Positions 24,527-34,712 are shown, counted from the first letter of the stretch. The stretch is DNA of 51,063 nt from Opitutales bacterium (GCA_018700525.1 JABITN010000102.1:1-51063); one strand, 5' to 3'. The notes: generated from the letters alone by a model not told the origin. Made by a program: numbers and translations.

Positions 24527-25963
24527 ATGACGAACCCCTTGATCCTTTCTATGCGAAGGACTGCGTTGTTGGCCCTGGCTTTTGTTAGCCTGCTAACCGC
24601 AGGACCCCTGGCAAAAACGAGCGCCGCCATCGAGAACGTGCTTTTTCTGATTTCCGATGATTTGAAGGCGAGCGTGTTGAGTTGCTACGGCGACCAGATT
24701 TGCCAAACCCCGAATATCGATAAACTGGCTTCGGAAGGGGTCGTTTTCGATCGCGTCTACTGCCAAGGGACCTCTTGCGGTCCTTCGCGGCGTTCGTTCA
24801 TGCACAGCCGCTACCAGGGCGAAGCGAAGGTGAACCTGGGAAAGCACTTTATTGATAACGGAATCTACAGTGCTCGGGTGGGGAAAATCTACCACATGAA
24901 AGTGCCGGGCGATATCATTGCGGGTACTGATGGCGAGGATCACGAGAGCACTTGGATCGAACGTTTCAATTCGCCGGGACTCGAGGCCCATACGCCGGGC
25001 GATTACGCCTGTCTCAATCTCGATATCTTCACGACGGATCTGGCGGGACGGTATTCGACGGCAATGCCTAATCGCTGGTTTGTGACCGTAAGTTACGATG
25101 GCGACGGGTCGGATCAACCTGACTATAAAACCGCGAGTAAAACGATGGAGCTGATCCGTGATCATAAGGACGAGCGTTTCTTTATCGCAGCTGGCTTTGT
25201 GCGTCCTCACTACCCGATGGTCGCTCCGAAACGCTATTTCGATCTTTACCCGATCGAGGACATCGAGATGCCGCATGTACCGGCGAATGATTTGGATGAT
25301 ATCCCACCGCTTGGGATGGCCAAGACTATGTCCACTAAGGATCCGATTGGAAAATATCCGGATAATCAAAAGCGGATGTGGGCGGGGTATTACGCCACGG
25401 TCACTTACATGGACGAGCAGGTGGGGCGCATCATCGACGAGCTCGAACGGCAAGGCTTGCGGGATAAAACGGCGATCGTGTTCACGAGCGATCATGGCTA
25501 CCATCTGGGCGAGCATCACTTCTGGCAAAAGAGCAATTTACATGAGGAAGCTTTGCGGGTGCCGCTAATCGTTTCGGTTCCGGGCATGAAAGCGGGGCGG
25601 ACCGACGCGATCACGGAATTGATGGATCTCTATCCGACGTTTTCCGAATTGGCTGGTTTGGAGAATTTGCCGGAGCACGTGCAGGGCAAGAGCCTCGTGC
25701 CGGTTTTGGAGGATACGTCGGCAACCGTTCGCGAAGCCGCATTTACGACCGGTAATTCTGGATACGCGCTTCGTTCGAACGAATGGAGTTATATTCGTTA
25801 CAATGACGATACCGAGGAGCTTTACAATATGCAGTCCGACCCCGATCAATTCTCGAATCTCGCAACCAATCCTGAGTACGCGTCAGTCGTGCGAAGCTGG
25901 CGGGGAAAACTGGTTACTCACATGAATGGGGCTGGTCTCAAACGCAAAGTTGCCAAGAAATAA
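24527..25963 (+). CDS. Sulfatase 3 (iduronate-2-sulfatase-like, family S1)
   Basis: 478 residues. Signal region RRTALLALAFVSLLTAGPLAKTSA; ATG 24527 is the first start, and an ATG at 24551 (MRRTALL) is also possible. Formylglycine motif Cys84-Gly-Pro-Ser-Arg. The iduronate-2-sulfatase group is recognised from VLFLISDDLKASVLSCYGD, GKIYHM (in place of GKWH), FIAAGFVRPHYPMVAPKRYFDLYP, MDEQVGRIIDELERQGL and FTSDHGYHLGEHHFWQKSNLHEEALRVPLI. Members act on 2-O-sulfated uronic acids and on other sulfated sugars, so the name does not fix the substrate. Full length, with 118 bp to sulfatase 2 upstream. Confidence 0.92.
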   Translation: MTNPLILSMRRTALLALAFVSLLTAGPLAKTSAAIENVLFLISDDLKASVLSCYGDQICQTPNIDKLASEGVVFDRVYCQGTSCGPSRRSFMHSRYQGEAKVNLGKHFIDNGIYSARVGKIYHMKVPGDIIAGTDGEDHESTWIERFNSPGLEAHTPGDYACLNLDIFTTDLAGRYSTAMPNRWFVTVSYDGDGSDQPDYKTASKTMELIRDHKDERFFIAAGFVRPHYPMVAPKRYFDLYPIEDIEMPHVPANDLDDIPPLGMAKTMSTKDPIGKYPDNQKRMWAGYYATVTYMDEQVGRIIDELERQGLRDKTAIVFTSDHGYHLGEHHFWQKSNLHEEALRVPLIVSVPGMKAGRTDAITELMDLYPTFSELAGLENLPEHVQGKSLVPVLEDTSATVREAAFTTGNSGYALRSNEWSYIRYNDDTEELYNMQSDPDQFSNLATNPEYASVVRSWRGKLVTHMNGAGLKRKVAKK

Positions 25964-25987
25964 AGCCGTATTAATCTAATCGAATTT

Positions 25988-26062
25988 GGTCGCGGGCGAT
26001 CTCCGAGCGGCCATTTTTGGAAAACCAGGGCAGTGGTGGCCGCTCGGAGATCGGCCGCTACC
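25988..26062. repeat. REPIN-like inverted repeat pair F
   Basis: Left core slightly diverged (gggcgatctccgagcggcc), right core exact (ggccgctcggagatcggcc), outer ends ggtcgc and gctacc. The loop differs from the B/E and A/G types. It ends 27 bp before the start of sulfatase 4. Confidence 0.85.
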
Positions 26063-26088
26063 TTCATTCTCCAAAATTATTCAAATCC

Positions 26089-27426
26089 ATGAAAGCGCCA
26101 TTATTCATCTTATTAGCCATTTCCCCGTTTTTCGTCACCGCAGCCGATAAACCGATGAACGTTTTGCTGATCATGGCTGACGATATTGGTTTCGAATGTT
26201 TCAGCAGTTACGGGAGCGAAGAGTACTCGACGCCGCGACTCGACGCATTGGCCGAGGCGGGGATCCGTTTCGAAAATTGTCACTCGACGCCGTTGTGCAC
26301 CCCGAGTCGCGTTAATCTGATGTCGGGCAAGTCCAATGTTTTCAACTACCAGGATTTCGGGCTTTATCCCAAAGGGGAACCGACCTTTGCCAATCATTTC
26401 AAGGAATCGGGCTACGCTACTGCGGTTGCGGGCAAGTGGCAGCTGATGATCGAGGGCGCGGGCACGTCACCTCAGGAAGCGGGCTTCGATTCGTACTGCC
26501 TCTGGAATACGCCGATGACGAGTCGAGCTCGCTATTGGGATCCTTCTCTCGAGAGCGATGGGGCGATCCTCGAGCTTCCGAAGGATAGCTACGGGCCGGA
26601 TGTATGCACGGATTTTTTGGCGGATTTCATTGAATCGTGTGCGGATTCGAACACGCCGTTTCTCGCTTACTACCCGATGATCCTCGTGCACAATCCATTC
26701 CCGCCCGCCCCGAATAGCGTAGATCGAAACGAGCAGGACAATAAGAAGAACTTCGTCGATATGGTGAACTATATGGATGCGCTGGTCGGCCGACTGGTGG
26801 ATACGCTCGAAGCTAATGGATTACGCGAAAATACGCTCGTCGTATTCACGGGAGATAATGGAACGAACGAAGTTTTACACTCGGAATTCGAAGGCGAGCA
26901 GCTCCGAGGCGGCAAGGGGTACACGTACGATCACGGAACGCATGTGCCGCTCATCGCGAATTGGCCCGGACGCATACCTGAGGGGCAAGTCAATGGCGAC
27001 TTGATCGCTTTTTCCGATTTCTTCCCGACGATCGTGGAAGCTGCGGGTCTGCCGCCAAAGAACGTTACCGACGCGGATGGGTGGAGCTTTTGGCCCCAGT
27101 GCGAGGGTAGGAAGGGCAAACCGCGCGATTGGGTTTATGGATACTACTTCCCGCGGCCTTACTCGAAAAAGTTCGACGATAAATACAATCACTGGGAAGT
27201 GCGCTACGCTCGAGACGAGCGCTATAAGCTTTACGACAATGGGGATCTCTATGATACCCAAAAAGATGTGTTGGAAAAATCGGTCGTAGATCGCGAACGT
27301 TCCAGTAGCGCGGTTAAGCGGGCCCGCAAGAAGCTGCAGGCGGTACTTGATTCCTATCCAAATCGAGGAGCTCAGGTTGACTACTCGAAAGTCGAAGGAG
27401 TCTACCCGTCTGAGATGAAGCGCTAG
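26089..27426 (+). CDS. Sulfatase 4 (family S1, Cys-type)
   Basis: 445 residues from ATG 26089 (MKAPLFILLAISPFFVTAADKP); the longer frame to 26017 runs through REPIN-like copy F and is rejected. The formylglycine motif is Cys70-Thr-Pro-Ser-Arg. As in sulfatase 2 it has GKWQL, YYPMILVHNPFPP, FTGDNGTN and SFWPQC...GKPRDWVYGYY, marking a paralogous pair in which only this copy keeps the standard CxPxR motif. Metal ligands: LLIMADDIGFECFSSYG. No clear ribosome-binding site; the leader is A/T-rich. Followed 205 bp later by the PAS-AraC gene. Confidence 0.91.
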   Translation: MKAPLFILLAISPFFVTAADKPMNVLLIMADDIGFECFSSYGSEEYSTPRLDALAEAGIRFENCHSTPLCTPSRVNLMSGKSNVFNYQDFGLYPKGEPTFANHFKESGYATAVAGKWQLMIEGAGTSPQEAGFDSYCLWNTPMTSRARYWDPSLESDGAILELPKDSYGPDVCTDFLADFIESCADSNTPFLAYYPMILVHNPFPPAPNSVDRNEQDNKKNFVDMVNYMDALVGRLVDTLEANGLRENTLVVFTGDNGTNEVLHSEFEGEQLRGGKGYTYDHGTHVPLIANWPGRIPEGQVNGDLIAFSDFFPTIVEAAGLPPKNVTDADGWSFWPQCEGRKGKPRDWVYGYYFPRPYSKKFDDKYNHWEVRYARDERYKLYDNGDLYDTQKDVLEKSVVDRERSSSAVKRARKKLQAVLDSYPNRGAQVDYSKVEGVYPSEMKR

Positions 27427-27631
27427 TACGGTTTATCGCAGCACTATGTGACGTTATTGCCGTCGGGTCCCTATTGCAGGAGGAGTAGTGGTAAAAACCC
27501 GCCATTGTCGCAATTGTACAATGCTTTTTGTCCTATCCTCCTATCCAAGGCCTTCGTTGAGGCCTATAGTTATATCGTTTTTCGTTGGCTGAACACGGTC
27601 GACGATGGCTTGAGCTCGTTTTAATATACCC

Positions 27632-28390
27632 ATGATTATGCCTTTTTCTGAAAGCCTTTCGGATTCCTTTTTCGAGGAAGTCGACCCTGTTCGCAGGGGG
27701 CTTGGGCTTTATCGTCATTTGAATGACGTCTGTTATTTTGTAAAAAACCGAGAAGGACGTTTTGTTGCCGCGAACGAGGCGTTGGTGCTTTTATTGGGCT
27801 ACGCCCGCGAGTCCGACGTAGTGGGCAAGACTGATTTCGAATTGGTTCCCACTTACTTGGCCGACCATTACTTGAATGATGACCAGCAGGTTCTTTTGCA
27901 CGGCGAGCAGGTCGTCAACAAGGTGGAGTTAGTAACTCGTAACGACCTATCGGTTTATTGGTACACGACGACCAAGGTACCCGTTTACGGGAAGGATGGT
28001 AGCATCATCGGGCTCGAAGGGGTAACGCGCGAGTTCAAGGCTGCTAGCAGTGCATTGGGAGCGTACCCGGAGTTGTTCAAGGTTATCGATTTCGTCGAGG
28101 AGAAGTATTCCGAAAAAATATGCGTCGCCGACATGGCTGGACGGGCGAACCTGTCCGTGCGGACTTTCGAGCGGCAATTCAAAAAACGCTTCAATCTCAG
28201 TCCGATCGCCTACTTGAAAAAGGTTCGAATTAACGCGGCCTGCCGGGAGTTAATCCACGGCAATCACACGATCGCTCGAATAGCGATGGATTGCGGCTTT
28301 TGCGACCAGAGCTACATGACTAAGGAATTCGCTCGTTTGATGCAAATCACCCCGCAGGTTTATCGCGATACCCATCTCCGATCGTTATGA
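27632..28390 (+). CDS. PAS-AraC transcriptional regulator 1
   Basis: 252 residues, cytoplasmic (ATG 27638 is an alternative start). PAS domain at about 28-130: LNDVCYFVKNREGRFVAANEALVLLLGY...VVGKTDFELVP..., ending VPVYGKDGSIIGLEGVTREF. AraC-type DNA-binding domain at about 150-250 with two helix-turn-helix units: KICVADMAGRANLSVRTFERQFKKRF and HTIARIAMDCGFCDQSYMTKEFARLMQITP. This combination is frequent in Verrucomicrobiota next to carbohydrate genes and may sense a small ligand through the PAS pocket. It lies between the sulfatases and the 1416-residue oxidoreductase on the same strand, so those genes are likely targets. Paralogue of the gene at 40317-41054. Confidence 0.9.
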   Translation: MIMPFSESLSDSFFEEVDPVRRGLGLYRHLNDVCYFVKNREGRFVAANEALVLLLGYARESDVVGKTDFELVPTYLADHYLNDDQQVLLHGEQVVNKVELVTRNDLSVYWYTTTKVPVYGKDGSIIGLEGVTREFKAASSALGAYPELFKVIDFVEEKYSEKICVADMAGRANLSVRTFERQFKKRFNLSPIAYLKKVRINAACRELIHGNHTIARIAMDCGFCDQSYMTKEFARLMQITPQVYRDTHLRSL

Positions 28391-28674
28391 AATCGTGCGA
28401 TAGACAAAACAAATCCTGGAACGCTCGGGCTGGTTTTCGGAAAAAATCGAGAACGATTCGCTTTTCGCGTCTAGAAACGGAGACAATGGAGGAATATCTT
28501 TGACCATGCGTCGCTTCGAATACCCAATTTCCGAGAGAAGGCCTCTGATAGCCATTTTCCACCCGTTTATATATCCGTTGTTAAAGACGGAAAACAGACC
28601 CTCGATTCGTCGAGTAGCCCCATCGCCTTGATTGGCTCGATTTTAGAACGATAAAATTATCTACGTACTGCCTT

Positions 28675-31600
28675 ATGTTGTTTAGAATACTATTGCGTGC
28701 CCTGGTTGGCCTCTCTTGTTTGAATGTGTCGGCCGCCACATTGCCGCTAACCGTAGAGAAGGGCGAACGCATCGTCATTCTCGGAAATGGATTGGGAGAG
28801 CGCATGCTCTATTTTCCGCATTTCGAAACGGATTTGCACCGCCAATACCCGAACGAAGAACTGATTGTTCGCAATATGAGCATCCCGGGCAATACGCCGG
28901 GTTTTCGGCCGCATTCTTCCCGCGAAACGCAGTGGGCCTTCCCAGGAGCCGAGGCGTTTCATCCGGGCAAGACGATGCATACCGGCATTGGTCATTTCCC
29001 TTCGCCAGACGAATGGCTGACCGAGCTGAAGACGGATACGATTCTCGCATTCTTCGGGTACAACGAATCTTTCGAAGGCTTGGACCGGGTCGATAATTTC
29101 TATAACGAACTCGATGCGTTCGTTCAGCATACCTTGGAGCAGAAGTACAACGGGAAGTCGGCTCCTCGCCTGGTGCTGGTATCGCCGATAGCTTATGAAG
29201 ACCTTTCGAAGCAGAAAGATCTGCCCGATGGCAAAGCGGAGAATATCCGCCTAGCTGCCTATGCAGATGCAGTGAAGGGCGTCGCTCAGGCACGCAATGT
29301 TGGCTTCGTCGATTTGTTCGAACCGACTCGGAAACTTTATGCCGCGGAGAAAGTGCCCCAGACGATCAACGGTTTTGCCCTGTCGGACGAAGGCTACCGC
29401 AACCTTTCCACAATTCTGATCAAGTCCCTTTACGGGGAAGTGAAGGCTCAGGAAAAGGTGTCGCATGAAGCGATGTTCGAAGTCGTCGAGGATAAGAATT
29501 GGTTTTGGAGGAACGACTACCAAATCCTCAATGGCGTTCACGTGTACGGTCGTCGCTACAAGCCGTATGGCAATGACAACTACCCAGGGGAAATTGAGAA
29601 GATTCGTCAGATGACGGAACTGCGCGACGAGAAGATTCACGATGTGGCCCAAGGCGCCTCGCCGGATACGCAAGTCGATGATGCGTCGACCCTAGCGTTG
29701 AAGACGATTGGTACGAACTTTTCGCGTCAAATTGAATTCCTCGATGTGGATAGGGCCCTCGAAAAATTCACGCTGCCCGAGGGATACAAAATCGATCTGT
29801 TCGCTTCCGAGTCGGAATTTCCCGAGTTACGGAACCCGGTTCAGGCGACTTTCGATAATCAGGGCCGCTTATGGGTAGCCGTCATTCCTTCATATCCGCA
29901 TTATCGCCCGGGTGACGAGCGTCCCAATGACAAGTTGTTGATCTTCGAAGATACGAATGGCGATGGGCGCGCGGATTCGCAGAAGACGTTCGCAGACGGT
30001 TTACACATGCCGATCGGTTTCGAGTTGGCTCCCGAAGGCGTTTACATCGCGACTCAGCCAAACTTGTCATTGCTGATAGACGACGACGGCGACGACCGAG
30101 CGGATCGCACGGAGATTCTCGTACATGGGTTTGATTCGCACGATACTCATCACTCGATCTCGGCTTTCCTCGCTGATGCGGCTGGAGGTATCTACATGAA
30201 CGAGGGGCGTTTCCTACACTCGTCCGTGGAAACTCCATACGGTCCTGAGTATATGACCGATGGCGGATTATGGCGCTTCGATCCGATTACTTTGCGGGTC
30301 GAGCGTTTTATGCAAACGGATGTATCCAATCCGTGGGGCGTTACGATAGACGATTACGGTCAAACGTTCCTTTCGGATGCTTCCCCTGGCGCCAATTGGT
30401 GGTCCTTGCCACTGTCAGCGAAAGTGCCGCACGGTCACGAAGTCGAGAAGTTGGCTCAATTCACAACGCACCGCGTCCGTCCGACATCGGGTACCGAGTT
30501 CATCTCTTCGCGTCATTTTCCTGAAGATGCGCAGGGCGACTTTCTGATTAACAATACAATCGGCTTTTTGGGGACCAAGCAGCACAGCATGGTCGAAGAT
30601 GGAGCTGGTTTTACGGGAGAGTTGCAGCAAGATTTGATTGTGTCGACGGATTCGAATTTCCGTCCAGTAGAGATGGAATTCGCTCCGGACGGTTCCCTCT
30701 ATATCATCGATTGGCATAATCCGCTTATTGGTCACATGCAGCATAGTGCTCGCGATCCGAATCGCGATAACGACCATGGACGTATCTATCGCGTTACCTA
30801 TCCCTCTCGTCCGCTTGTGAAGCCCGTTAAGGTTGCCGGGGCATCGATTAAGCAATTGCTTGAAAATTTGAAGGAGCACGAGTACCGCACGCGCTATCGG
30901 ACGCGCCGCGAATTGCGTGGCCACGATGCTGGCAAAGTGATTCCTGCCGTTAAGCGTTGGGTTAGGGGACTTGATAAGAGCGATCCGAACTATGGCCGTA
31001 ATCTTCTCGAAGGGCTTTGGGCTACTTGGGGACAGAATCAGGTTGATTCCGGTATCTTGAAGCTATGCCTGAACTCGGACGATCATAAGGTACGTTCCGG
31101 TGGTGTTCACGTATTGCGCTACGCTCACCGACAGCTTCCGAATAGTCACGAATTGTTTCTAAGGGCGGCTGAAGATGAGCACCCTCAGGTCCGTTTGGAA
31201 GCGGTCGTAGCAGCGTCATGGCAGGACAATGACAAGGGTGCGGAAATCGCGATCGCCGGTTTGAAGAAACCGATCACCAAGTGGATGGGCCGCGCTTACG
31301 ATTCTATTTTCGCAACGTTGGGAGACGATGTAAAAGCGTTGAACAAGAGCGGCAAGCTGCAGCTCGCAGGCAATGCGGCCGCGAAATCGTACTTGGCTGG
31401 GAACCTCGAATTCTACGACAAGAAACAAAAGACAATCGCCGTAGAGCAAATCAATCTCACCAAAGACGATCTTGAACTCTATAGGATTGGCGAAGAAGTG
31501 TACCATCGGGATGCGCACTGCGAGACGTGTCACGGGGCCGATGGCAAGGGCACCGTTCCTAACATCTATCCTCCCCTCAATGCTAACGAGTGGGTAATGG

Positions 31601-32925
31601 GCGATGATGAGCGTCTTATTAAGATCGTCTTAAAGGGCCTTTGGGGTCCCATCGATGTAGATGGCAAAACTTACGATCCGTCTACAGGCGTTCCGCCGAT
31701 GACTGGTTTTGGCGGCATGTTGGATGACGAAGAGATCGCAGGCGTCCTCACCTTCGTTCGCGCTCGTTTTGGGGACAAGAAAGCCTTGGCCAAGGCTATC
31801 AAGCCCGCTGCGGTGGCGAAGGTTCGCAAAGCAACTGAGGGACGGCAGAACTTCTACATGGTGGACGAGCTCTTGAAGGAAAATCCGTTTCCTGAATCGG
31901 CCTCCGGCGAGAGTGTGAAGCAGTTTCAGTTCTATGCCGGAACGTCCGGAAAGGGCGAGGGGAAGAAGGTCGTTTTGATTAGCGGCGACGAAGAGTATCG
32001 ATCCGAGGAAGCATTGTCTCAGCTCGGCAAGGTTCTCTCTCAGCGGCACGGGTTCGACTGTACGGTGTTGTATGCCCAAGACCCGAAGAACCCGGGGGTG
32101 ATCGATTCGAATTACCAGAATAACATCCCTGGATTGGACGCTTTGCAGACTGCAGATCTGATGGTGATATCGACGCGTTTTCGCGATCTTCCTGACGCTC
32201 AAATGCAGGAGATTAACAACTACCTAAAGTCTGGACGTCCGGTGATTGGATTGCGCACAGCGACGCATGCATTCAATATCGGCGACAAGGATTCGAAGTG
32301 GGCGCATTGGAGTTTTAACTACAAGGGCGATGAGAAGGCTTGGACTAAAGGATTTGGCGAGCTGGTACTTGGCAGCACCTGGGTAAGCCATCATGGTTGG
32401 CATAAGTATGAAAGCACGCGTGGCATTCTGGCCGGCAATCACGAAATCGGCAATGGGATCGGCGAAGGCGATATTTGGGGTCCAACCGATGTTTATGGAG
32501 TCAACCTACCACTGATCGGCGATAGCGAGCCTATCGTCTATGGGCAGGTCGTAGCTGGCATGGGCAAGCTGCACCCGCCGATTGGTCCGGGGCCTTACGA
32601 TAGAGTTCCTGGCTACGGAAAAGAGCCCGGGTTTCACAAGAACGATCCATTGATGCCGGTTGCTTGGACCAAGACGTACACGTATCCTGGTGGGAAGTCT
32701 GGCAAGGTCTTCGCCACGACCATGGGGTCCTCCAATGATCTTCTAATCGAGGGCACCCGCAGAATGGTTGTGAACGCCGTTTTCTGGACCCTTGGGATTC
32801 CGGTTCCGCGAAACGGAACCAATGTTCAGTTGGTCGGCGACTACAAGCCGTCGATGTTCGGCTTTATGCCCGAAGGTTACTGGAAGGAAAAAGACCTCAA
32901 GGTATCGGACTTCGATCTAAAATAG
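28675..32925 (+). CDS. Giant PVC-type oxidoreductase: SGNH-like / propeller / HEAT / cytochrome c / ThuA fusion
   Basis: 1416 residues, exported (signal FRILLRALVGLSCLNVSAA). Modules in order: SGNH-hydrolase-like domain (about 25-260) with GYNESFEG but GNGLGER where the Ser-bearing GDS block should be and NGFALSDEG at the Asp/His block, so probably not an active esterase; PVC 'membrane-bound dehydrogenase' propeller, glucose/sorbosone-dehydrogenase-like (about 360-690; FTLPEGYKIDLFASESEFPELRNPVQATFDNQGRLWV, FEDTNGDGRAD, SISAFLADAAGGIYMNEG); HEAT-like helices (about 740-900); cytochrome c with CETCH at 949-953 and a possible axial Met1009; and a ThuA-like domain (about 1098-1375; GKKVVLISGDEEYRSEEALSQLG). 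ThuA-like domains occur with sugar metabolism. It probably oxidises a sugar and hands electrons to its own heme, which is inference. Confidence 0.9.
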   Translation: MLFRILLRALVGLSCLNVSAATLPLTVEKGERIVILGNGLGERMLYFPHFETDLHRQYPNEELIVRNMSIPGNTPGFRPHSSRETQWAFPGAEAFHPGKTMHTGIGHFPSPDEWLTELKTDTILAFFGYNESFEGLDRVDNFYNELDAFVQHTLEQKYNGKSAPRLVLVSPIAYEDLSKQKDLPDGKAENIRLAAYADAVKGVAQARNVGFVDLFEPTRKLYAAEKVPQTINGFALSDEGYRNLSTILIKSLYGEVKAQEKVSHEAMFEVVEDKNWFWRNDYQILNGVHVYGRRYKPYGNDNYPGEIEKIRQMTELRDEKIHDVAQGASPDTQVDDASTLALKTIGTNFSRQIEFLDVDRALEKFTLPEGYKIDLFASESEFPELRNPVQATFDNQGRLWVAVIPSYPHYRPGDERPNDKLLIFEDTNGDGRADSQKTFADGLHMPIGFELAPEGVYIATQPNLSLLIDDDGDDRADRTEILVHGFDSHDTHHSISAFLADAAGGIYMNEGRFLHSSVETPYGPEYMTDGGLWRFDPITLRVERFMQTDVSNPWGVTIDDYGQTFLSDASPGANWWSLPLSAKVPHGHEVEKLAQFTTHRVRPTSGTEFISSRHFPEDAQGDFLINNTIGFLGTKQHSMVEDGAGFTGELQQDLIVSTDSNFRPVEMEFAPDGSLYIIDWHNPLIGHMQHSARDPNRDNDHGRIYRVTYPSRPLVKPVKVAGASIKQLLENLKEHEYRTRYRTRRELRGHDAGKVIPAVKRWVRGLDKSDPNYGRNLLEGLWATWGQNQVDSGILKLCLNSDDHKVRSGGVHVLRYAHRQLPNSHELFLRAAEDEHPQVRLEAVVAASWQDNDKGAEIAIAGLKKPITKWMGRAYDSIFATLGDDVKALNKSGKLQLAGNAAAKSYLAGNLEFYDKKQKTIAVEQINLTKDDLELYRIGEEVYHRDAHCETCHGADGKGTVPNIYPPLNANEWVMGDDERLIKIVLKGLWGPIDVDGKTYDPSTGVPPMTGFGGMLDDEEIAGVLTFVRARFGDKKALAKAIKPAAVAKVRKATEGRQNFYMVDELLKENPFPESASGESVKQFQFYAGTSGKGEGKKVVLISGDEEYRSEEALSQLGKVLSQRHGFDCTVLYAQDPKNPGVIDSNYQNNIPGLDALQTADLMVISTRFRDLPDAQMQEINNYLKSGRPVIGLRTATHAFNIGDKDSKWAHWSFNYKGDEKAWTKGFGELVLGSTWVSHHGWHKYESTRGILAGNHEIGNGIGEGDIWGPTDVYGVNLPLIGDSEPIVYGQVVAGMGKLHPPIGPGPYDRVPGYGKEPGFHKNDPLMPVAWTKTYTYPGGKSGKVFATTMGSSNDLLIEGTRRMVVNAVFWTLGIPVPRNGTNVQLVGDYKPSMFGFMPEGYWKEKDLKVSDFDLK

Positions 32926-32934
32926 TATCTGTTT

Positions 32935-33023
32935 GGTAGCGGCCGATCTCCGAGCGGCCATTGAGCGAAGTAGTCGTTCGGTGCCTTCAATGAAAAATGA
33001 TCGCTCGGAGATCGATCACTACC
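32935..33023. repeat. REPIN-like inverted repeat pair G
   Basis: Left core exact (ggccgatctccgagcggcc), right core diverged (gatcgctcggagatcgatc), ends ggtagc and actacc. The long loop starts attgagcgaagtagtcgttc, similar to the tail of half copy A. It ends 39 bp before the start of sulfatase 5. Confidence 0.85.
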
Positions 33024-33062
33024 TTTTAAATACATCGGGGTTCGCCCTGATGGTGAGTTATT

Positions 33063-34712
33063 ATGAAATCGAAATTTATTTCCCTCGGAGTCATCGCGAT
33101 TGGCGCCTCTTCATTGGTCGTTCAGGCAGTCGATCGACCGAATGTGATCTTCATTATGTCCGATGATCACACTGCTCAAGCGGTGGGAGCCTACGCTACG
33201 TTGCTCAAAGACCTGAACCCGACGCCTAATCTCGACAAGCTGGCGAACGAGGGGATCGTATTCGATAATGCGTTTTGCACGAACGCGATTTGCACGCCAT
33301 CGAGGGCGTGCGTTATCACAGGACAATACGATCACGTTAATGGCGTTTTCGATCTTGGAGGCAATATCAAGCCTGAGAATCAATCCCTTCCGATTCAGAT
33401 GCGTAAAGCTGGCTACCAAACGGCAATCGTCGGAAAATGGCATCTTAAACAAGAGCCGAACTTCGATTACTATAAGGTGCTGCCGGGCCAAGGAAAGTAC
33501 TTCGACACGGAATTCCGGATACAAGGAAAAGAAAAATGGCCTAAGAATGTAGTTACACACACAGGGCAGCATTCTTCCGATGCGATTACCGATTCCACTT
33601 TGGATTGGTTGAAGAACGAACGCGATCCGAACAAGCCGTTCTTTCTTTGTCACCAATTCAAAGCGCCGCACGACTACTTCGAAAATGCTCCGCGCTACCA
33701 GTCCTATTTGGCCGATGTGGCGCTCCCAGAGCCTGATACGCTTTACGACGTCCCTGATAGCTTCGGTTCGATCGCAACGCGGGGGCACAACGATGAGCTC
33801 ATGCCTCACATCGGTACATCGATTGGAAAGCGCAATCCTCGTCGTTCTTATGCGACGCATCTTTTCCAAAAGTTCCCTGAAGAATTCCCGGATGATTACG
33901 ATCCGGTAAAGCTCACCGAACGCGAAACGACCAGCATCGCGTATCAGGGTTACCTCAAAAAGTACCTTCGTTGCGTAAAGGGCGTGGACGACAATTTGAA
34001 GCGCCTATTCGATTATTTGAAAGCAGAGGGGCTCTATGATAACACGGTTATCATCTACACGGGCGACCAAGGTTTCTGGCTGGGCGAAAAGGATTACCAA
34101 GACAAGCGTTGGGCTTACGACGAATCGGCTCGTATGCCTTTTATCGTCCGCTACCCGCCATCGATCCCTGCCGGAACTCGGAGCGATGCGATCATTGAAA
34201 ATGTGGATTACCCCGCCCTCATGCTCGACTACGCTGGAGCGACGATTCCCGAAAGCATGCAAGGACGTTCGTTTCGCGAGATTTGCGAAACCGGTCGGGA
34301 GCCGGCTGGATGGAAACAGGCGGCGTATTATCGTTATTGGATGCACATGGCCCATCACGACAATCCAGGCGAGATGGCTATCCGCACGAAGGACTATAAA
34401 TTGATCTATTTCTACGGCGCCGATTACAAGGGCGAGAATCAAACCCCGCCGGCATGGGAACTCTACGACCTAAAGCGCGATCCGAGTGAACTTAACAACG
34501 TGTACGACAACCCCGAATACAAAAATGTTCGTAATCAGCTGAAGGCTCAGTTCGCTCAGCTTCGATTGGATGTTGGAGACGATGGGTCGCATTATCCAGC
34601 TACTGAAGCGGTTGTTCAGGAATTCTGGGATTACAGTGAGCAGGACCGGGCAAAAGCGATTGAGATCTCAGCAACTTTCAAGAAGACGCGCGAAGCGTCA
34701 TTGGCTAAGTAG
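33063..34712 (+). CDS. Sulfatase 5 (family S1, Cys-type)
   Basis: 549 residues. Signal peptide MKSKFISLGVIAIGASSLVVQA, then VDRPNVIFIMSDDHTAQAVGAY with the metal-binding Asp pair. Formylglycine motif Cys77-Thr-Pro-Ser-Arg, then ACVITGQYDH. Also GKWHLK, FLCHQFKAPHDYFENAPRYQSYLADV, IIYTGDQGFWLGEKDYQDKRWAYDESARMPFIVRYP, and a standard C-terminus (WELYDLKRDPSELNNVYDNP). DDHT and the TGDQGFWLGEK form (Gln in place of Asn) mark a different subfamily from sulfatases 1-4, often annotated as choline- or heparan-type sulfatases; the true substrate is unknown. It follows the giant oxidoreductase and REPIN-like pair G. Confidence 0.92.
   Translation: MKSKFISLGVIAIGASSLVVQAVDRPNVIFIMSDDHTAQAVGAYATLLKDLNPTPNLDKLANEGIVFDNAFCTNAICTPSRACVITGQYDHVNGVFDLGGNIKPENQSLPIQMRKAGYQTAIVGKWHLKQEPNFDYYKVLPGQGKYFDTEFRIQGKEKWPKNVVTHTGQHSSDAITDSTLDWLKNERDPNKPFFLCHQFKAPHDYFENAPRYQSYLADVALPEPDTLYDVPDSFGSIATRGHNDELMPHIGTSIGKRNPRRSYATHLFQKFPEEFPDDYDPVKLTERETTSIAYQGYLKKYLRCVKGVDDNLKRLFDYLKAEGLYDNTVIIYTGDQGFWLGEKDYQDKRWAYDESARMPFIVRYPPSIPAGTRSDAIIENVDYPALMLDYAGATIPESMQGRSFREICETGREPAGWKQAAYYRYWMHMAHHDNPGEMAIRTKDYKLIYFYGADYKGENQTPPAWELYDLKRDPSELNNVYDNPEYKNVRNQLKAQFAQLRLDVGDDGSHYPATEAVVQEFWDYSEQDRAKAIEISATFKKTREASLAK

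Noticed and set aside
26017-26088. Extended N-terminus for sulfatase 4
   Set aside because: It translates the REPIN-like core; the signal peptide starts at 26089.
4719-33023. CRISPR array
   Set aside because: The repeats are far apart, partly inverted, and not regularly spaced with unique spacers.
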